A DNA stretch of 64,000 nt from the NCBI GenBank assembly GCA_035299025.1, contig DATGXK010000007.1:310001-374000 (forward strand), written 5' to 3'. Positions 33,146-42,847 of the stretch are shown here, piece by piece (position 1 is the stretch's first letter; the number at the start of each line of letters is the position of its first letter). The DNA comes from Leadbetterella sp035299025 (GTDB taxonomy: Bacteria > Bacteroidota > Bacteroidia > Cytophagales > Spirosomataceae). The position numbers were made by a program, and so were the translations under genes. The notes beneath the pieces were generated by a model. The model was given only the letters and a program-made list of their open reading frames with translations, had not been told where the DNA came from and did not search any database.

Positions 33146-35641
33146 ATGCTCAATATCAACAAACTAGCACTTTTCCTGTTTTTTGTTTCGCATGCTTTAA
33201 TTGCCCAAACCCTAAAATCGCCCGAAGAATACTTTGGAAATGCCACCGGTGCTAAATTTCATTTTCACCACCAATTGATTGGCTATGCCGAATACGTGGC
33301 GGCGAACAAACCCGAAAATGTGAAGATTTTTCCGCTCGGTTTCACCACCGAAGGCCGTCCGCAGATAATTGTGGCCATCGGCTCCAAAGAAAATATCCAA
33401 AACATCGAGCAGATTCGTAAGTCCAACCTCCAAAACATCGGCCTCATGGCTGGAGCTGGCAATAAAAATATCCCGACCATTGCCTATTTGTCGTACAACG
33501 TACACGGCAACGAATCCGTAAACGCCGAAACCTCCGTAAAAGTGATTTACGAAATGGCCAACGGTACCTCGGATTTGGCCAAAAAAGTGTTGAAGAATAC
33601 CTTGATATTGATAGATCCTTGTGTAAATCCCGACGGATTTGACCGTTACAGCCAGTGGTACAACCGTTATTTGGGCAAAAAACCAGATTTGCATGCTGCT
33701 TCTGTGGAACACCATGAGCCTTGGCCGGGTGGCAGATTTAATCATTACTTGTTCGACATGAACCGTGATATCGCCTGGCAAACACAGAAAGAAACCCAGC
33801 AGCGTATCAAATTCTACAATTCGTGGATGCCGCACCTACACGCCGATTTCCACGAAATGGGGCCGAACTCTACCTATTATTTCCCGCCTTCTGCGAAACC
33901 TTTTCATGAAGATTTGACCGGTTTTCAAAGAGAATTTCAAGAACTTTTGGGCCAGTACAACAAAAAAGCATTTGACGAAAAAGGCTGGTTATATTTCACC
34001 AAAGAAAACTATGACTTGTTTTACCCAAGCTACGGCGATACGTATCCGTCATACAACGGAGCCATCGCCATGACTTTCGAGCAAGGGGGCGGCGGTCCGG
34101 CCGGATTGGCCTATAAAAGAAACGATGGCGATACCTTGACGCTGAAAGACAGGATTTTACATTCGTTTTCTACCAGTATGGGTACTTTGGAGGCTATTTC
34201 GGACAAATCGGAGAAGACCATCGAAGAGTTCAATAAGTTTTTCAGTGAGGCCCAAAGCAAGGGTTATGGCAAATACAAATCCTATGTGATGAAGTTTAAA
34301 GGCAACGAAGCGAAGGTAAAAGCCTTGGCCGAGCAATTGGACAAAATGCAAATCGAATATTCTTTCGCCAACAAAAAATCAACTGGAGGGGGCTTTAATT
34401 ACCAAAACCAAAAAGAGGAGGCCTTTAATGTGGACGAAAACGACATGATCGTGAATTCTTACCAGCCCAAAGGCGTTCTGACCAAAATACTTTTCGAACC
34501 AAAATCATATTTGGAAGACTCCAATACCTACGACATCACGGCATGGGCTTTGCCTTATGCTTTTGATATTCAAGCTTTTGCTTCAAGTCAAAAATTAAGT
34601 GGAAGCACCACCAAACCAAAGTTTGACAGTAAAGTAGAAGTAGCAAAAGGAAAGCGTGTTTTTGCATTTGCTTCGGAGGTAAATTCGTTTGAAGAATCGA
34701 AGTTTTTGGCTCAGCTTTTCAAAGAAAACATCAAACTAAGGCTGCAAGAAGCCCCGTTTAAAGCAGGCGGAAAAGATTTCGGGGCAGGAACATTGCTCAT
34801 TACACGCAAAGGCAACGAGAATTTAGGCGAAAGCTTTGAGGCTAAAGTGACGGCCATAGCCAAAACTTTTGATATCAATTTGCTTCCACTCTATTCGGGA
34901 TTGGTAGAAAGTGGCCCAGACATGGGAGCGAGTTCGGTGGATGTAGTCAATCCGCCAAGAATAGGCTTGGTAGTAGGAGCGGGCGTTACCCCGACCGCTG
35001 CAGGAGATGTTTGGCATTTCTTTGATCAGCAGTTAGATTACCCCATCACGCTTATCGATGGCTCATATTTTGGCCGAATAGACCTTTGGACGCTGGATGT
35101 GTTGATTATGCCCAATGGTCAGTACGGCAACATCATGCGTGACCACAAGGAGTTGCTCCGCTGGGTGAGTGACGGTGGCCGAGTGATTTTGTTGGAAAGT
35201 GCCAACGATTTTCTGGCAGGAAAAGACGGTATAGAACTCAAAACAAAGTCGAAACCTGATGCTAAAAACGACGTAAACAAAACCTACGGTTCGAGAGACC
35301 GGGATGCTATTTCAGATCAGATTCCAGGTGCTATTTACAAAGTGAACCTGGATGGTACACACCCGTTGGCTTATGGATATGACAAAAGTTCGTTTGTAAT
35401 GATAAAAAATACTTTGGACAACGAATACCTCAAAAACGGCTGGAATGTCGGCAAATTGGGTGATCACATGAGTGGTTTTGTAGGTCAAAACGTCAAAAAG
35501 TCGATGAAGGATGTACCTGTTTTCGCAGTACAAGACCACGGAAAAGGAAAAATTATTCACCTTTTAGAAAGTCCAATCTTCAGAGGTTTTTGGTTCGGAG
35601 GAAAGCTCCTTATGGCCAATGCCGCTTTTTTGGTGAGGTAG
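33146..35641 (+). CDS. Large exported M14-family zinc carboxypeptidase
   Basis: 831 residues with a signal peptide (LALFLFFVSHALIAQ). The N-terminal third carries the M14 zinc ligands: NVHGNESVNAE (HxxE) and a His in HLHADFHEMGPNS; substrate residues appear in IDPCVNPDGFDRYS and DMNRDIAWQ, and the catalytic Glu is probably in AMTFEQGGG. The remaining about 450 residues form a long C-terminal extension with alpha/beta repeats and a glutamine-amidotransferase-like segment (LWTLDVLIMPNGQYG). Removes C-terminal residues from peptides outside the cytoplasm. Own promoter, monocistronic. Confidence 0.88.
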   Translation: MLNINKLALFLFFVSHALIAQTLKSPEEYFGNATGAKFHFHHQLIGYAEYVAANKPENVKIFPLGFTTEGRPQIIVAIGSKENIQNIEQIRKSNLQNIGLMAGAGNKNIPTIAYLSYNVHGNESVNAETSVKVIYEMANGTSDLAKKVLKNTLILIDPCVNPDGFDRYSQWYNRYLGKKPDLHAASVEHHEPWPGGRFNHYLFDMNRDIAWQTQKETQQRIKFYNSWMPHLHADFHEMGPNSTYYFPPSAKPFHEDLTGFQREFQELLGQYNKKAFDEKGWLYFTKENYDLFYPSYGDTYPSYNGAIAMTFEQGGGGPAGLAYKRNDGDTLTLKDRILHSFSTSMGTLEAISDKSEKTIEEFNKFFSEAQSKGYGKYKSYVMKFKGNEAKVKALAEQLDKMQIEYSFANKKSTGGGFNYQNQKEEAFNVDENDMIVNSYQPKGVLTKILFEPKSYLEDSNTYDITAWALPYAFDIQAFASSQKLSGSTTKPKFDSKVEVAKGKRVFAFASEVNSFEESKFLAQLFKENIKLRLQEAPFKAGGKDFGAGTLLITRKGNENLGESFEAKVTAIAKTFDINLLPLYSGLVESGPDMGASSVDVVNPPRIGLVVGAGVTPTAAGDVWHFFDQQLDYPITLIDGSYFGRIDLWTLDVLIMPNGQYGNIMRDHKELLRWVSDGGRVILLESANDFLAGKDGIELKTKSKPDAKNDVNKTYGSRDRDAISDQIPGAIYKVNLDGTHPLAYGYDKSSFVMIKNTLDNEYLKNGWNVGKLGDHMSGFVGQNVKKSMKDVPVFAVQDHGKGKIIHLLESPIFRGFWFGGKLLMANAAFLVR

Positions 35642-35787
35642 ATTTTCGGGTGTAATGGAACACAGATGACACACATTTCAGCACGGATTGACACGGTTTT
35701 AGGACTTAAAAAATCCGTGAAAATCAGCGTTATTTCCAATATCCGTAGAATCAGCGTGCCATTTCAAAGTAGTTAATATTACTAAAA
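35642..35787. repeat. Intergenic repeat with ATCCGT boxes
   Basis: CACGGATT (35682-35689) faces AATCCGTG (35712-35719) as an inverted pair, and ATCCGTGAAAATCAGCGT is repeated nearly exactly at 35741-35758 (one-base gap). Such phrases recur as intergenic repeats in this phylum; no gene. Confidence 0.5.
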
Positions 35788-37299
35788 ATGAATAAACTCA
35801 CTATATTTATTTTAGCAACATTCCTTTCTTGTTCCTCCAAAAAAGAGGAGCAAGAAACTGATTTTTGTTCGAAAGTAAAATTGAAAGAATCGGGCGGACT
35901 CACACAGATTTTAATTCCATTCAAAGACAGCCTAAGCACCAAAACTTCCTCTTATGTGCTGGAAGATGGTGGAGGCTCGCTAATTACCAGAGCTTGGTTT
36001 ACCGAAAAAGCCGAAAAGAGTATTGATATTCAGTATTTTATATTTTCAACTGACAATGTGGGGCTTATTGCCTGCGATTACTTGGTAAGAGCGGCAGACC
36101 GAGGCGTAAAAGTCAGACTTTTGGTAGATGATATGATGGTAGATGCCGAATTGGAGGATATTCTTACGCTGGACGCTCATCCCAATATTGACATAAAAGT
36201 GTACAATCCGGGCGTGAATTTGGGCAAAAACATCATTAGCAAACTAAGTAAATTCGCTACAGACTTTCGGTCTGCCAACCTTAGAATGCACAACAAAACC
36301 TTTATCGTGGATGAGCAAGTGGCCATTACGGGCGGCAGAAACATTGCAGACGAGTATTTTGACTACGACCACGAATACAATTTCCGAGACAGAGATATTT
36401 TGTTGATGGGAAAAGAAGTGAATACCATGCAGCAATCTTTCAAGCTGTTTTGGGAAAGTGAATTGAGCGTTCCGGTTTCCAAAATCACTGAGAAAAAGGT
36501 GGTTTACAACAAGAATGCCTACGCAAAACTTCATGAATATGCTTGTAATCCGGAGAATTTTTGGCCGCAAGTGCGAGAAGAGTTGGATAATTTTTCTGAT
36601 ACGTTTCAGAAATTAATTGCCTCAAAAAACTTTGTTTGGACTGCCGATGCCAGATTCGTCTCCGATTTACCCGGGAAAAATAAAAACCAAAAAGGACTTT
36701 TGGGGGGTGGAGAAACGACACGGGAATTGATAAAGCTAATCAACAATGCCAAAAAGTCGGTGGATATTCAGACACCGTATCTGATTACGACCGAAGTTGG
36801 TAAAATGGTGTTCGCTGATGCCATAAAGCGAGGCGTAAAAGTACGGATATTGACCAACAGCATAGCTTCTACAGACAATGCGGAGGCGTTTAGTGGCTAC
36901 CAAAGAGATAGAGCTCAACTTTTGAAAACAGGCGTAGAAATCTATGAGTTTAAGCCCGATGCCAAAGAACGTTTCAAAATGATGACGGGTGCCTTGCAAA
37001 AGAAAATGAATTTCACGCCGATTTTTGGTCTTCATGCCAAGTCTATGGTGGTAGATGGTCAGCTGGCGGTAGTAGGCACCTTCAACCTCGACCCTAGAAG
37101 TGCGAACTTGAATACTGAATGTTTTGTAGTTATAAACTCTAAAACCTTAGCAAATGGAGTATTAGGAAACATGGATACCGATTTCCTCCCCGAAAACTCG
37201 TGGCGAACCACCGAAAAATTCAACCCCGACAAAGAAGTAAACCTCTCCAAACGCCTAAAAGTAATGAGTAGGAGGGTAGTGCCAAAGGAGATATTGTGA
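35788..37299 (+). CDS. Lipoprotein phospholipase D-like protein
   Basis: 503 residues. N-terminal lipoprotein signal with Cys15 (IFILATFLSCSS). Two PLD half-sites with the HKD motif: HNKTFIVDEQVAITGGRNIAD and, near the C-terminus, HAKSMVVDGQLAVVGTFNLD. This pairing matches cardiolipin-synthase-like or nuclease-like PLD enzymes, but the lipid anchor points to an envelope role, so phosphatidyl transfer or hydrolysis in the periplasm is likely. The substrate cannot be decided. Confidence 0.87.
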   Translation: MNKLTIFILATFLSCSSKKEEQETDFCSKVKLKESGGLTQILIPFKDSLSTKTSSYVLEDGGGSLITRAWFTEKAEKSIDIQYFIFSTDNVGLIACDYLVRAADRGVKVRLLVDDMMVDAELEDILTLDAHPNIDIKVYNPGVNLGKNIISKLSKFATDFRSANLRMHNKTFIVDEQVAITGGRNIADEYFDYDHEYNFRDRDILLMGKEVNTMQQSFKLFWESELSVPVSKITEKKVVYNKNAYAKLHEYACNPENFWPQVREELDNFSDTFQKLIASKNFVWTADARFVSDLPGKNKNQKGLLGGGETTRELIKLINNAKKSVDIQTPYLITTEVGKMVFADAIKRGVKVRILTNSIASTDNAEAFSGYQRDRAQLLKTGVEIYEFKPDAKERFKMMTGALQKKMNFTPIFGLHAKSMVVDGQLAVVGTFNLDPRSANLNTECFVVINSKTLANGVLGNMDTDFLPENSWRTTEKFNPDKEVNLSKRLKVMSRRVVPKEIL

Positions 37300-37371
37300 G
37301 GTTTGTTTTTGTTAAGTGTTGATAATTAATTTATTGTATTTAGTTATTCCACAAAGGCTCACAAAGAAATG

Positions 37372-37625
37372 CACAAAGTTCCACAAAGGACATCGTCCAT
37401 CTAAGTTGATATTCTGTCTAAAAGAATCTTTATTCAAATTGTTAAACTCATTGTGAAACCTCCGTGGAACTTTGTGTAACTGTATTTTTTGTTAAAGTGA
37501 ATACCATTTGACAATATAATTCAATAAATTTATGCAAGTGGCATTGGTTATGTAAAGACTTAAAAATCTTTATTTTAACACAAATCTCTTAGTGGAACTT
37601 TGTGAAATCTTTGTGGAACTTTGTG
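37372..37625. repeat. Four 13-base boxes, one inverted, upstream of the GxxExxY gene
   Basis: CACAAAGTTCCAC (37372-37384) and its exact reverse complement GTGGAACTTTGTG at 37464-37476, 37592-37604 and 37613-37625. The first two can fold into a long hairpin; the last two are in tandem eight bases apart. The rest of 37300-37669 holds no gene. Confidence 0.75.
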
Positions 37626-37669
37626 TAACAGCTCTTTTTTTACTAATTTCGAGAAGGAAAAACACAATC

Positions 37670-38047
37670 GTGGAAAAAACAGAAAACGAACTATCCAACA
37701 TCATAATAGGCTGTGCCATAGAAGTTCACAGGCAACTCGGTCCTGGGCTTTTGGAATCTGCTTATCAAGAGTGCTTGTATTTTGAACTTAAGAATCAGGG
37801 TTTGAATGTAGTAAAAGAAAAACCAATGCCCATCGTTTATAAAGATGTAAAGCTAGACCATGGATATCGTTTGGATTTGTTAGTGAATAATAAGGTTGTG
37901 ATAGAAATTAAAACGGTTGAAACGTTCACAGAAGTACACACTGCTCAGGTACTAACTTACCTCAAACTAGGAAACTACAAACTCGGACTTCTATTAAACT
38001 TTTATGTTTCCAGTCTGAAAAATGGAATAAAACGAATAGCAAACTGA
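37670..38047 (+). CDS. GxxExxY protein
   Basis: 125 residues from a GTG at 37670, preceded by AGAAGGAAA. Named for the motif GLLESAYQ (GxxExxY) in LGPGLLESAYQECL. The middle has YRLDLLVNNKVVIEIKTVE, an Asp...Glu-x-Lys arrangement like the PD-(D/E)xK nuclease core. The biochemical role is unknown. Genes of this family are often mobile or repeat-associated; the 13-base boxes lie directly upstream. An earlier in-frame start at 37592 would read through the repeats and is not preferred. Confidence 0.8.
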   Translation: MEKTENELSNIIIGCAIEVHRQLGPGLLESAYQECLYFELKNQGLNVVKEKPMPIVYKDVKLDHGYRLDLLVNNKVVIEIKTVETFTEVHTAQVLTYLKLGNYKLGLLLNFYVSSLKNGIKRIAN

Positions 38048-38182
38048 ATTTTCGCCGACTGAAATAATTCAAACAAAAGCCTTAATTAAATAGTAATACT
38101 TGACATTTGCAAGTCAAATAGCCCCAAAACATCATAATCCCATCCTAGAATTGTCTTATTCCAAGAATAATACAGAATTGAT

Positions 38183-38213
38183 ATTGCCTAGAAAAATATT
38201 CTCATTACCTTTG
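38183..38213 (+). promoter_or_regulatory. Promoter of the DEAD-box helicase gene
   Basis: ATTG, 19-base spacer, TACCTTTG. The -7 element fits exactly and the -33 has TTG. Implies a leader of about 190 bases before the ATG at 38409. Confidence 0.7.
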
Positions 38214-38217
38214 CATC

Positions 38218-38408
38218 GTTTTTAATCGAACTATCCGTTCGAGACTCTGCAAATGGCTAAAGGAATTCGACTCCTTTTATTTTTCCCTTCAGAGCAGGCA
38301 ACGGATACAATCCGTGATGTTCACGTAAGGGCGTATCGCAATCGCCTCATTTTATTTTATTATTTTCAAAAATTCGGTCGTTAGCGAAACGCCCGACAAA
38401 CAGATTTT
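38218..38408 (+). promoter_or_regulatory. Long 5' leader of the helicase mRNA
   Basis: About 190 untranslated bases with several short complementary pieces (ATCCGTTC near 38231, GGATACAATCCG near 38304, a TCGG/CCGA pair near 38375). Long leaders with conditional folding are common for cold-inducible helicase genes; regulation here is inferred. Confidence 0.4.
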
Positions 38409-40187
38409 ATGCAAACAGTTAAGTTTACAGATTTCCCTGTGTCTGAGTATATACTCCAAGCAGTGGAAGCAATGGGATTCGAGAACACCACACCTATTCA
38501 AGCAGCCGCTATTCCAGTGGTTTTAACAGGTAGAGATGTTATTGGGCAAGCTCAAACAGGTACAGGTAAAACCGCAGCGTTCGGTATTCCGGCCATCGAG
38601 CACGTAGATGTGGAGAATCGCTCTACACAGGTATTGATTATGTGTCCAACCAGAGAGTTGGCTCTTCAAGTAAAGGAGCAAATCACCGCTCTAGCAAAAT
38701 TTAAAAAAGGATTATTGGTAACGGCCATCTACGGTGGTGAGTCTTACGAAAGACAATTTGCTAACCTTAAAAGAGGTACACAGATAGTTGTAGGTACACC
38801 GGGTAGAATAATGGACCACATCGAAAAGAAAACTTTGAAATTAGACAATATTTCAATGGTGATTTTGGATGAGGCAGACGAAATGTTAAACATGGGTTTT
38901 AGAGAAGATATCGAGCAGATATTGTCTCACGCTCCGGAAGAAAGACAAACCGTTCTTTTCTCAGCTACCATGTCAAAAGACATATTGAACATCACTAAGA
39001 AATTCCAGAAAAATCCTGAAATTATCAAAGTGACTAAAAATGAGATTACTAACGTAAATATCGACCAGTCGTTTTATTTGGTTAAAAGAGAAGCCAAGTT
39101 TGAATTGATGGTTCGTTTGATCGACGTGCACGATTTACAATTGATGTTGGTGTTCTGTAATACCAAATCTAAAGTAGACGAATTGGTAGAAGACCTACAA
39201 GCACAAGGCTATGCAGCGGAAGGCTTACACGGTGACTTACGCCAAGCGGCTAGAAATCAGGTAATGAACAAGTTTCGTAACGGAAACACAAAAATATTGG
39301 TAGCTACAGACGTAGCCGCTAGAGGTATCGACGTAAGCGGTGTTGACGCTGTTTTCAACTTCGACCTTCCGATGGATCTTGAATATTATGTACACCGTAT
39401 CGGCCGTACAGGTAGAGCAGGTAAATTGGGTAGAGCATTCTTGTTCATCAGCAAAAGAGACCGCAACAGAATGAGAGATTTGGAAAACTACACCAAGTCG
39501 GCCATTCCTCAAGGACAAATACCTACACAAGCTGACATGAACAAGGCTCGTCAGAATAAGTTTGTAGAGAAAATCAAGGCGAATATTCAAGAAGAAGGCA
39601 ATGAGGCTTTTGAAGGAATAGTAGACCAATTGAAAGAAGAAGGTTTCTTGACACACCAAATTGTATCTGCTTTGATGCGTATGCAAGCGGGAACAGTTAG
39701 AAAATCGAACTTCAAGGACCACGAACTTTCTGACGACGCAGGTAGAGGAAGTGAAAGAAGAACCGAAAGCAGATTCGGAGGTAGAAACGAAAGACCAACT
39801 GGTGGCAGAGGATATGAAAGAGGCGGCGACTCGCAAAGAAACGGAAGTTTTGAGCGTAGAGGTGATGCCACAAGAAGCCGCAGTAGGTTTGAAGGTGGTG
39901 AAAGCCCAAGACCAAGACGTGAATTTGGTGCTTCACCAAATGTAGCAGAAGCTGGCATGACAAGATTGTTCTTAAATCTTGGTAGAAAAGACAACGTTTC
40001 TCCAAATCATATAGTGGGAGCTATAGCTTCAGAGGCTAAAATACCTGGAAGAGCTATTGGTCAGATAGATATGTATGACAAATTTAGCTTTATCGAAGTT
40101 GCTCATAAAGATGTAAGCAGAGTGATAGACGGCATGAAAGGCAAGACCATCAATGCTCGCGAAGCGAATATCGAAGTTGCGAAATAA
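38409..40187 (+). CDS. DEAD-box RNA helicase with Arg/Gly-rich linker and DbpA-type RNA-binding domain
   Basis: 592 residues. Core motifs: AQTGTGKT at 48-55, PTREL, VILDEADEM, SAT, and YVHRIGRTGRAGK. After the core comes a basic linker of about 70 residues rich in Arg, Gly, Ser and Glu (about 440-510). The end is a small alpha/beta domain (TRLFLNLGRKDNVSP to INAREANIEVAK) of the DbpA RNA-binding type that targets structured rRNA. Likely acts in ribosome assembly or RNA unwinding at low temperature (DeaD/CsdA-like). Followed by a terminator. Confidence 0.93.
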   Translation: MQTVKFTDFPVSEYILQAVEAMGFENTTPIQAAAIPVVLTGRDVIGQAQTGTGKTAAFGIPAIEHVDVENRSTQVLIMCPTRELALQVKEQITALAKFKKGLLVTAIYGGESYERQFANLKRGTQIVVGTPGRIMDHIEKKTLKLDNISMVILDEADEMLNMGFREDIEQILSHAPEERQTVLFSATMSKDILNITKKFQKNPEIIKVTKNEITNVNIDQSFYLVKREAKFELMVRLIDVHDLQLMLVFCNTKSKVDELVEDLQAQGYAAEGLHGDLRQAARNQVMNKFRNGNTKILVATDVAARGIDVSGVDAVFNFDLPMDLEYYVHRIGRTGRAGKLGRAFLFISKRDRNRMRDLENYTKSAIPQGQIPTQADMNKARQNKFVEKIKANIQEEGNEAFEGIVDQLKEEGFLTHQIVSALMRMQAGTVRKSNFKDHELSDDAGRGSERRTESRFGGRNERPTGGRGYERGGDSQRNGSFERRGDATRSRSRFEGGESPRPRREFGASPNVAEAGMTRLFLNLGRKDNVSPNHIVGAIASEAKIPGRAIGQIDMYDKFSFIEVAHKDVSRVIDGMKGKTINAREANIEVAK

Positions 40188-40211
40188 GAATTAGCATAAA
40201 TTTTATATAGG

Positions 40212-40241
40212 AAAGTGGATCAGCGATGGTCCACTTTTTTT
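40212..40241 (+). terminator. Terminator after the helicase gene
   Basis: AAAGTGGA / TCCACTTT stem, ten-base loop, then seven T. Confidence 0.85.
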
Positions 40242-40277
40242 ATAAATTTTGGAATACATAAAGTTACAAAGTAAACT

Positions 40278-40814
40278 TCAGTAAGACTTGATGAATTTTG
40301 GAATATTTATATACTTATCATGGAAACCAAATCCACCTTTCTTTATTTCGAAAATTGCCATTTCTTTTGTCCAATTTTGTTCTCGAATTCTATAAATTGC
40401 CACTACTAAACCTGTTCTGTCAGACCCGTGTTTGCAATGTATAAGTAAAGGTTTTGGTGCAGTTTTAATGATTTGTAATACTTCATCAATTTTTTGGCTC
40501 TCAATGTTATTCGCCTTCATCTTTACATTGTACAAATAAAATTCATTCGCTTTAATCAAAGATGAATCGGATAAATCATCTCTTAAATTCAAGATAGATT
40601 GAATTCCGAGTCTTTGTAACTCTTCTTTTGAGTGAGTTTTTGGTTGCTCACTTCTAAAAAGGCTGTCACTTATCTTATAAAAATTTTTGAAATTTTGTGA
40701 TTTTATTTTTTCAGAATATCCACTAAAAGTTTTTCTTGAGAATTTGGATTGCCCAATTGCATTAAGTTGTAAAAGGATGAAAAAAGTAATTATTGAAACT
40801 AATCTAATGGTCAT
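40278..40814 (-). CDS. Exported dual-specificity/tyrosine phosphatase-like protein
   Basis: 178 residues with a signal peptide (LVSIITFFILLQLNAIGQ). The catalytic loop HCKHGSDRTG has the CX5R signature of cysteine phosphatases, preceded by QSILNLRDD and an Asp-containing segment that may supply the general acid. Signal-peptide-bearing members of this family occur in Bacteroidota; the substrate (phosphopeptide, inositol phosphate or other) is unknown. Single gene. Confidence 0.82.
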   Translation of the reverse strand: MTIRLVSIITFFILLQLNAIGQSKFSRKTFSGYSEKIKSQNFKNFYKISDSLFRSEQPKTHSKEELQRLGIQSILNLRDDLSDSSLIKANEFYLYNVKMKANNIESQKIDEVLQIIKTAPKPLLIHCKHGSDRTGLVVAIYRIREQNWTKEMAIFEIKKGGFGFHDKYINIPKFIKSY

Positions 40815-41188
40815 AATGCAGAATTTAGGTTCGTATTTATTCCGAATTAAAGATGCTCAAGTCTAAATTTTGTGTAATAGTTTTCTATTTGAAATGATAA
40901 ATCATTATCTCAAAACTTATTTCCTTTTATTTGAAAGATATTCCTCATTGAATTCACTAAAAGGCCTTTGGGAGCTTTTGTTCATTCTCTTCTCACCTTC
41001 AAAAGTGCCTTGCATATATTCGAAATAGTAAGGCACTTTTTTCTTGGATTTAACGAGCATAAGTTCCTTCGAGTTTTAATTTATAGAAGTAAAAAACTTT
41101 GTGCTGGTTTCAAAAATTGATTAATCCACTATCCAATAATTTTAATTCTATAATCAGTATCCAATCCATAAAATCTGTGTTCCAGATA
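40815..41188. other. Intergenic interval with one strong hairpin
   Basis: 374 bases. Contains AAAAGTGCCTT / AAGGCACTTTT (41001-41040) with T tracts on both strands, a likely terminator for the symporter transcript. Otherwise nothing seen. Confidence 0.6.
41001..41042. terminator. Bidirectional-looking terminator
   Basis: 11-bp perfect stem, 18-base loop, T6 on the plus strand and T4 on the minus strand. Confidence 0.65.
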
Positions 41189-42652
41189 TTACTTTTTCCT
41201 AAAAATCATCAAACCAATGATAGTAATCAAACCATTCAAAAGTAAGTTTTCGAAACCAAAAATATAACCCGTATATTTCTCAATAAGAATAACGGAGAAA
41301 TAGGTTATGATTGGTGAGGCTACGCAAATAAAGGGTACGTATTTGTCGATGACCTCTCGTTTGGTGTAAATACCATAGGCAAAAAGCCCAAGCAAAGGTC
41401 CGTAAGTATAACTCGCTATTTTATAGACCGCCGATATAACATCCGAATTGTTCAGTACATTGAAAATCAGTATTACGATGACGAAAATCACCGAAAACAT
41501 AATATGCACCCTGTTTTTGATTTTGATTCTTTCTGCTTCTGGTTTGTTTTCTACATCCATAAAGTCTATCGAAAAAGCTGTAGTGAGAGCAGTAAGTGCC
41601 GAGTCTGAACTGGCATAAGTGGCTGCCGTGATTCCTATCAAAAATGTGACTCCAACGAGGATTCCGGCGAAACCAAAACTTGGGTCACTGAATATTTTTA
41701 GTGCCATCATTGGGTATAAATCATCGGTATTGGTGGGCGTTTCTATGCCTTTTTGGTTGGCGTACATATACAAAAGTGCACCTAAACTCAAGAACATCAA
41801 GTTTACAATGACCAGCGTAACCGTAAACCAAAACATATTTTTTTGAGCCTCTTTGATGTTTTTACAGGTAAGGTTTTTTTGCATCAAATCTTGGTCTAAG
41901 CCCGTCATTACGATGGCGATAAATGCACCACTTATAAATAGCTTGAAGAAGTTTTTAGCATCACCCCAACCTCCATCAAAAAAGAAAGTTTCTGACATCG
42001 GACTTGCATAAACCTGACTCAGCATTTCTCCAAAACCTAGATTCAATTGATTGGTAATCAAGTAAATGGTCATGGCTACTGCGGTTATCAAGAAGAACGT
42101 CTGAAGTGTGTCGGTAATCACAATAGTTTTGATGCCACCCTTAAAAGTATAAACCCAAATAAGTGCGATGGTGAAAATAACCGAAAGCTCAAAAGGTACT
42201 CCAAGTGGATCATAAATAGCTATTTGTAGAACTTTGGCTGCGATAAAAAGTCTTACGGCAGAACCCAAAGTGCGAGATAATAGGAAAAATGCTGAGCCGG
42301 TTTTATAAGACCAAAAGCCAAAACGAGTTTTGAGGTAACCATATATCGAAATGAGGTTGAGTCTATAATACAAAGGCATTAAAACAGTGCCAATGAAAAC
42401 ATAACCCGCTGTGAAGCCAAGCACCATTTGAAAATAGGAGAAGAATTTGGTACCAACCGCTCCTGGAACAGATACAAATGTGACCCCCGATATACTGGTG
42501 CCAATCATACCGAATGCCACCAGCCACCAAGGCACGGATTTGTTTGCTGTAAAAAACGAATTAGAATCGGCTCCTTTAGAGGTTTTTATGGAAATAAGGA
42601 TGAGAATAAGAAAATATACGAACAAAATTCCAAGTGCTAAGTAAGGCGTCAT
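41189..42652 (-). CDS. Sodium:solute symporter (SSS family)
   Basis: 487 residues with about 13 hydrophobic helices and the SSS layout: a first helix LGILFVYFLILILISI, the unwound-helix glycine region GMIGTSISGVTFVSVPGAVG, the AATYASSDSALTALTTA segment that carries sodium-binding Ser/Ala residues, and a charged loop before the last helices. It moves a small solute with sodium. The substrate cannot be told; sugar, amino acid and sialic acid members look alike. Confidence 0.88.
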   Translation of the reverse strand: MTPYLALGILFVYFLILILISIKTSKGADSNSFFTANKSVPWWLVAFGMIGTSISGVTFVSVPGAVGTKFFSYFQMVLGFTAGYVFIGTVLMPLYYRLNLISIYGYLKTRFGFWSYKTGSAFFLLSRTLGSAVRLFIAAKVLQIAIYDPLGVPFELSVIFTIALIWVYTFKGGIKTIVITDTLQTFFLITAVAMTIYLITNQLNLGFGEMLSQVYASPMSETFFFDGGWGDAKNFFKLFISGAFIAIVMTGLDQDLMQKNLTCKNIKEAQKNMFWFTVTLVIVNLMFLSLGALLYMYANQKGIETPTNTDDLYPMMALKIFSDPSFGFAGILVGVTFLIGITAATYASSDSALTALTTAFSIDFMDVENKPEAERIKIKNRVHIMFSVIFVIVILIFNVLNNSDVISAVYKIASYTYGPLLGLFAYGIYTKREVIDKYVPFICVASPIITYFSVILIEKYTGYIFGFENLLLNGLITIIGLMIFRKK

Positions 42653-42847
42653 AGAAAAGGGTTTTTAGAAAAATTTTGACAAATATGAATTAAAAAAATT
42701 AAAATTTGAGGTGCAAAAGTTTTTTTTAGGTAAATGAGGCCTTGATTGCTCCATTTCGGTTTGTGTTTTGAATAATTTGTGTCGAAATAGCTCTTAGTTT
42801 TTCAAAAACCTGATAAATTTGTAAAAAAATCATAAGGCAGTATATCT

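Noticed and set aside
37372..37625. CRISPR-like repeat cluster
   Set aside because: Only four short boxes in mixed orientation and irregular spacing, with no cas genes.
39237..40005. Long antisense frames over the helicase C-terminus
   Set aside because: They mirror the repetitive Arg/Gly/Ser codons of the linker; codon pattern belongs to the plus strand.
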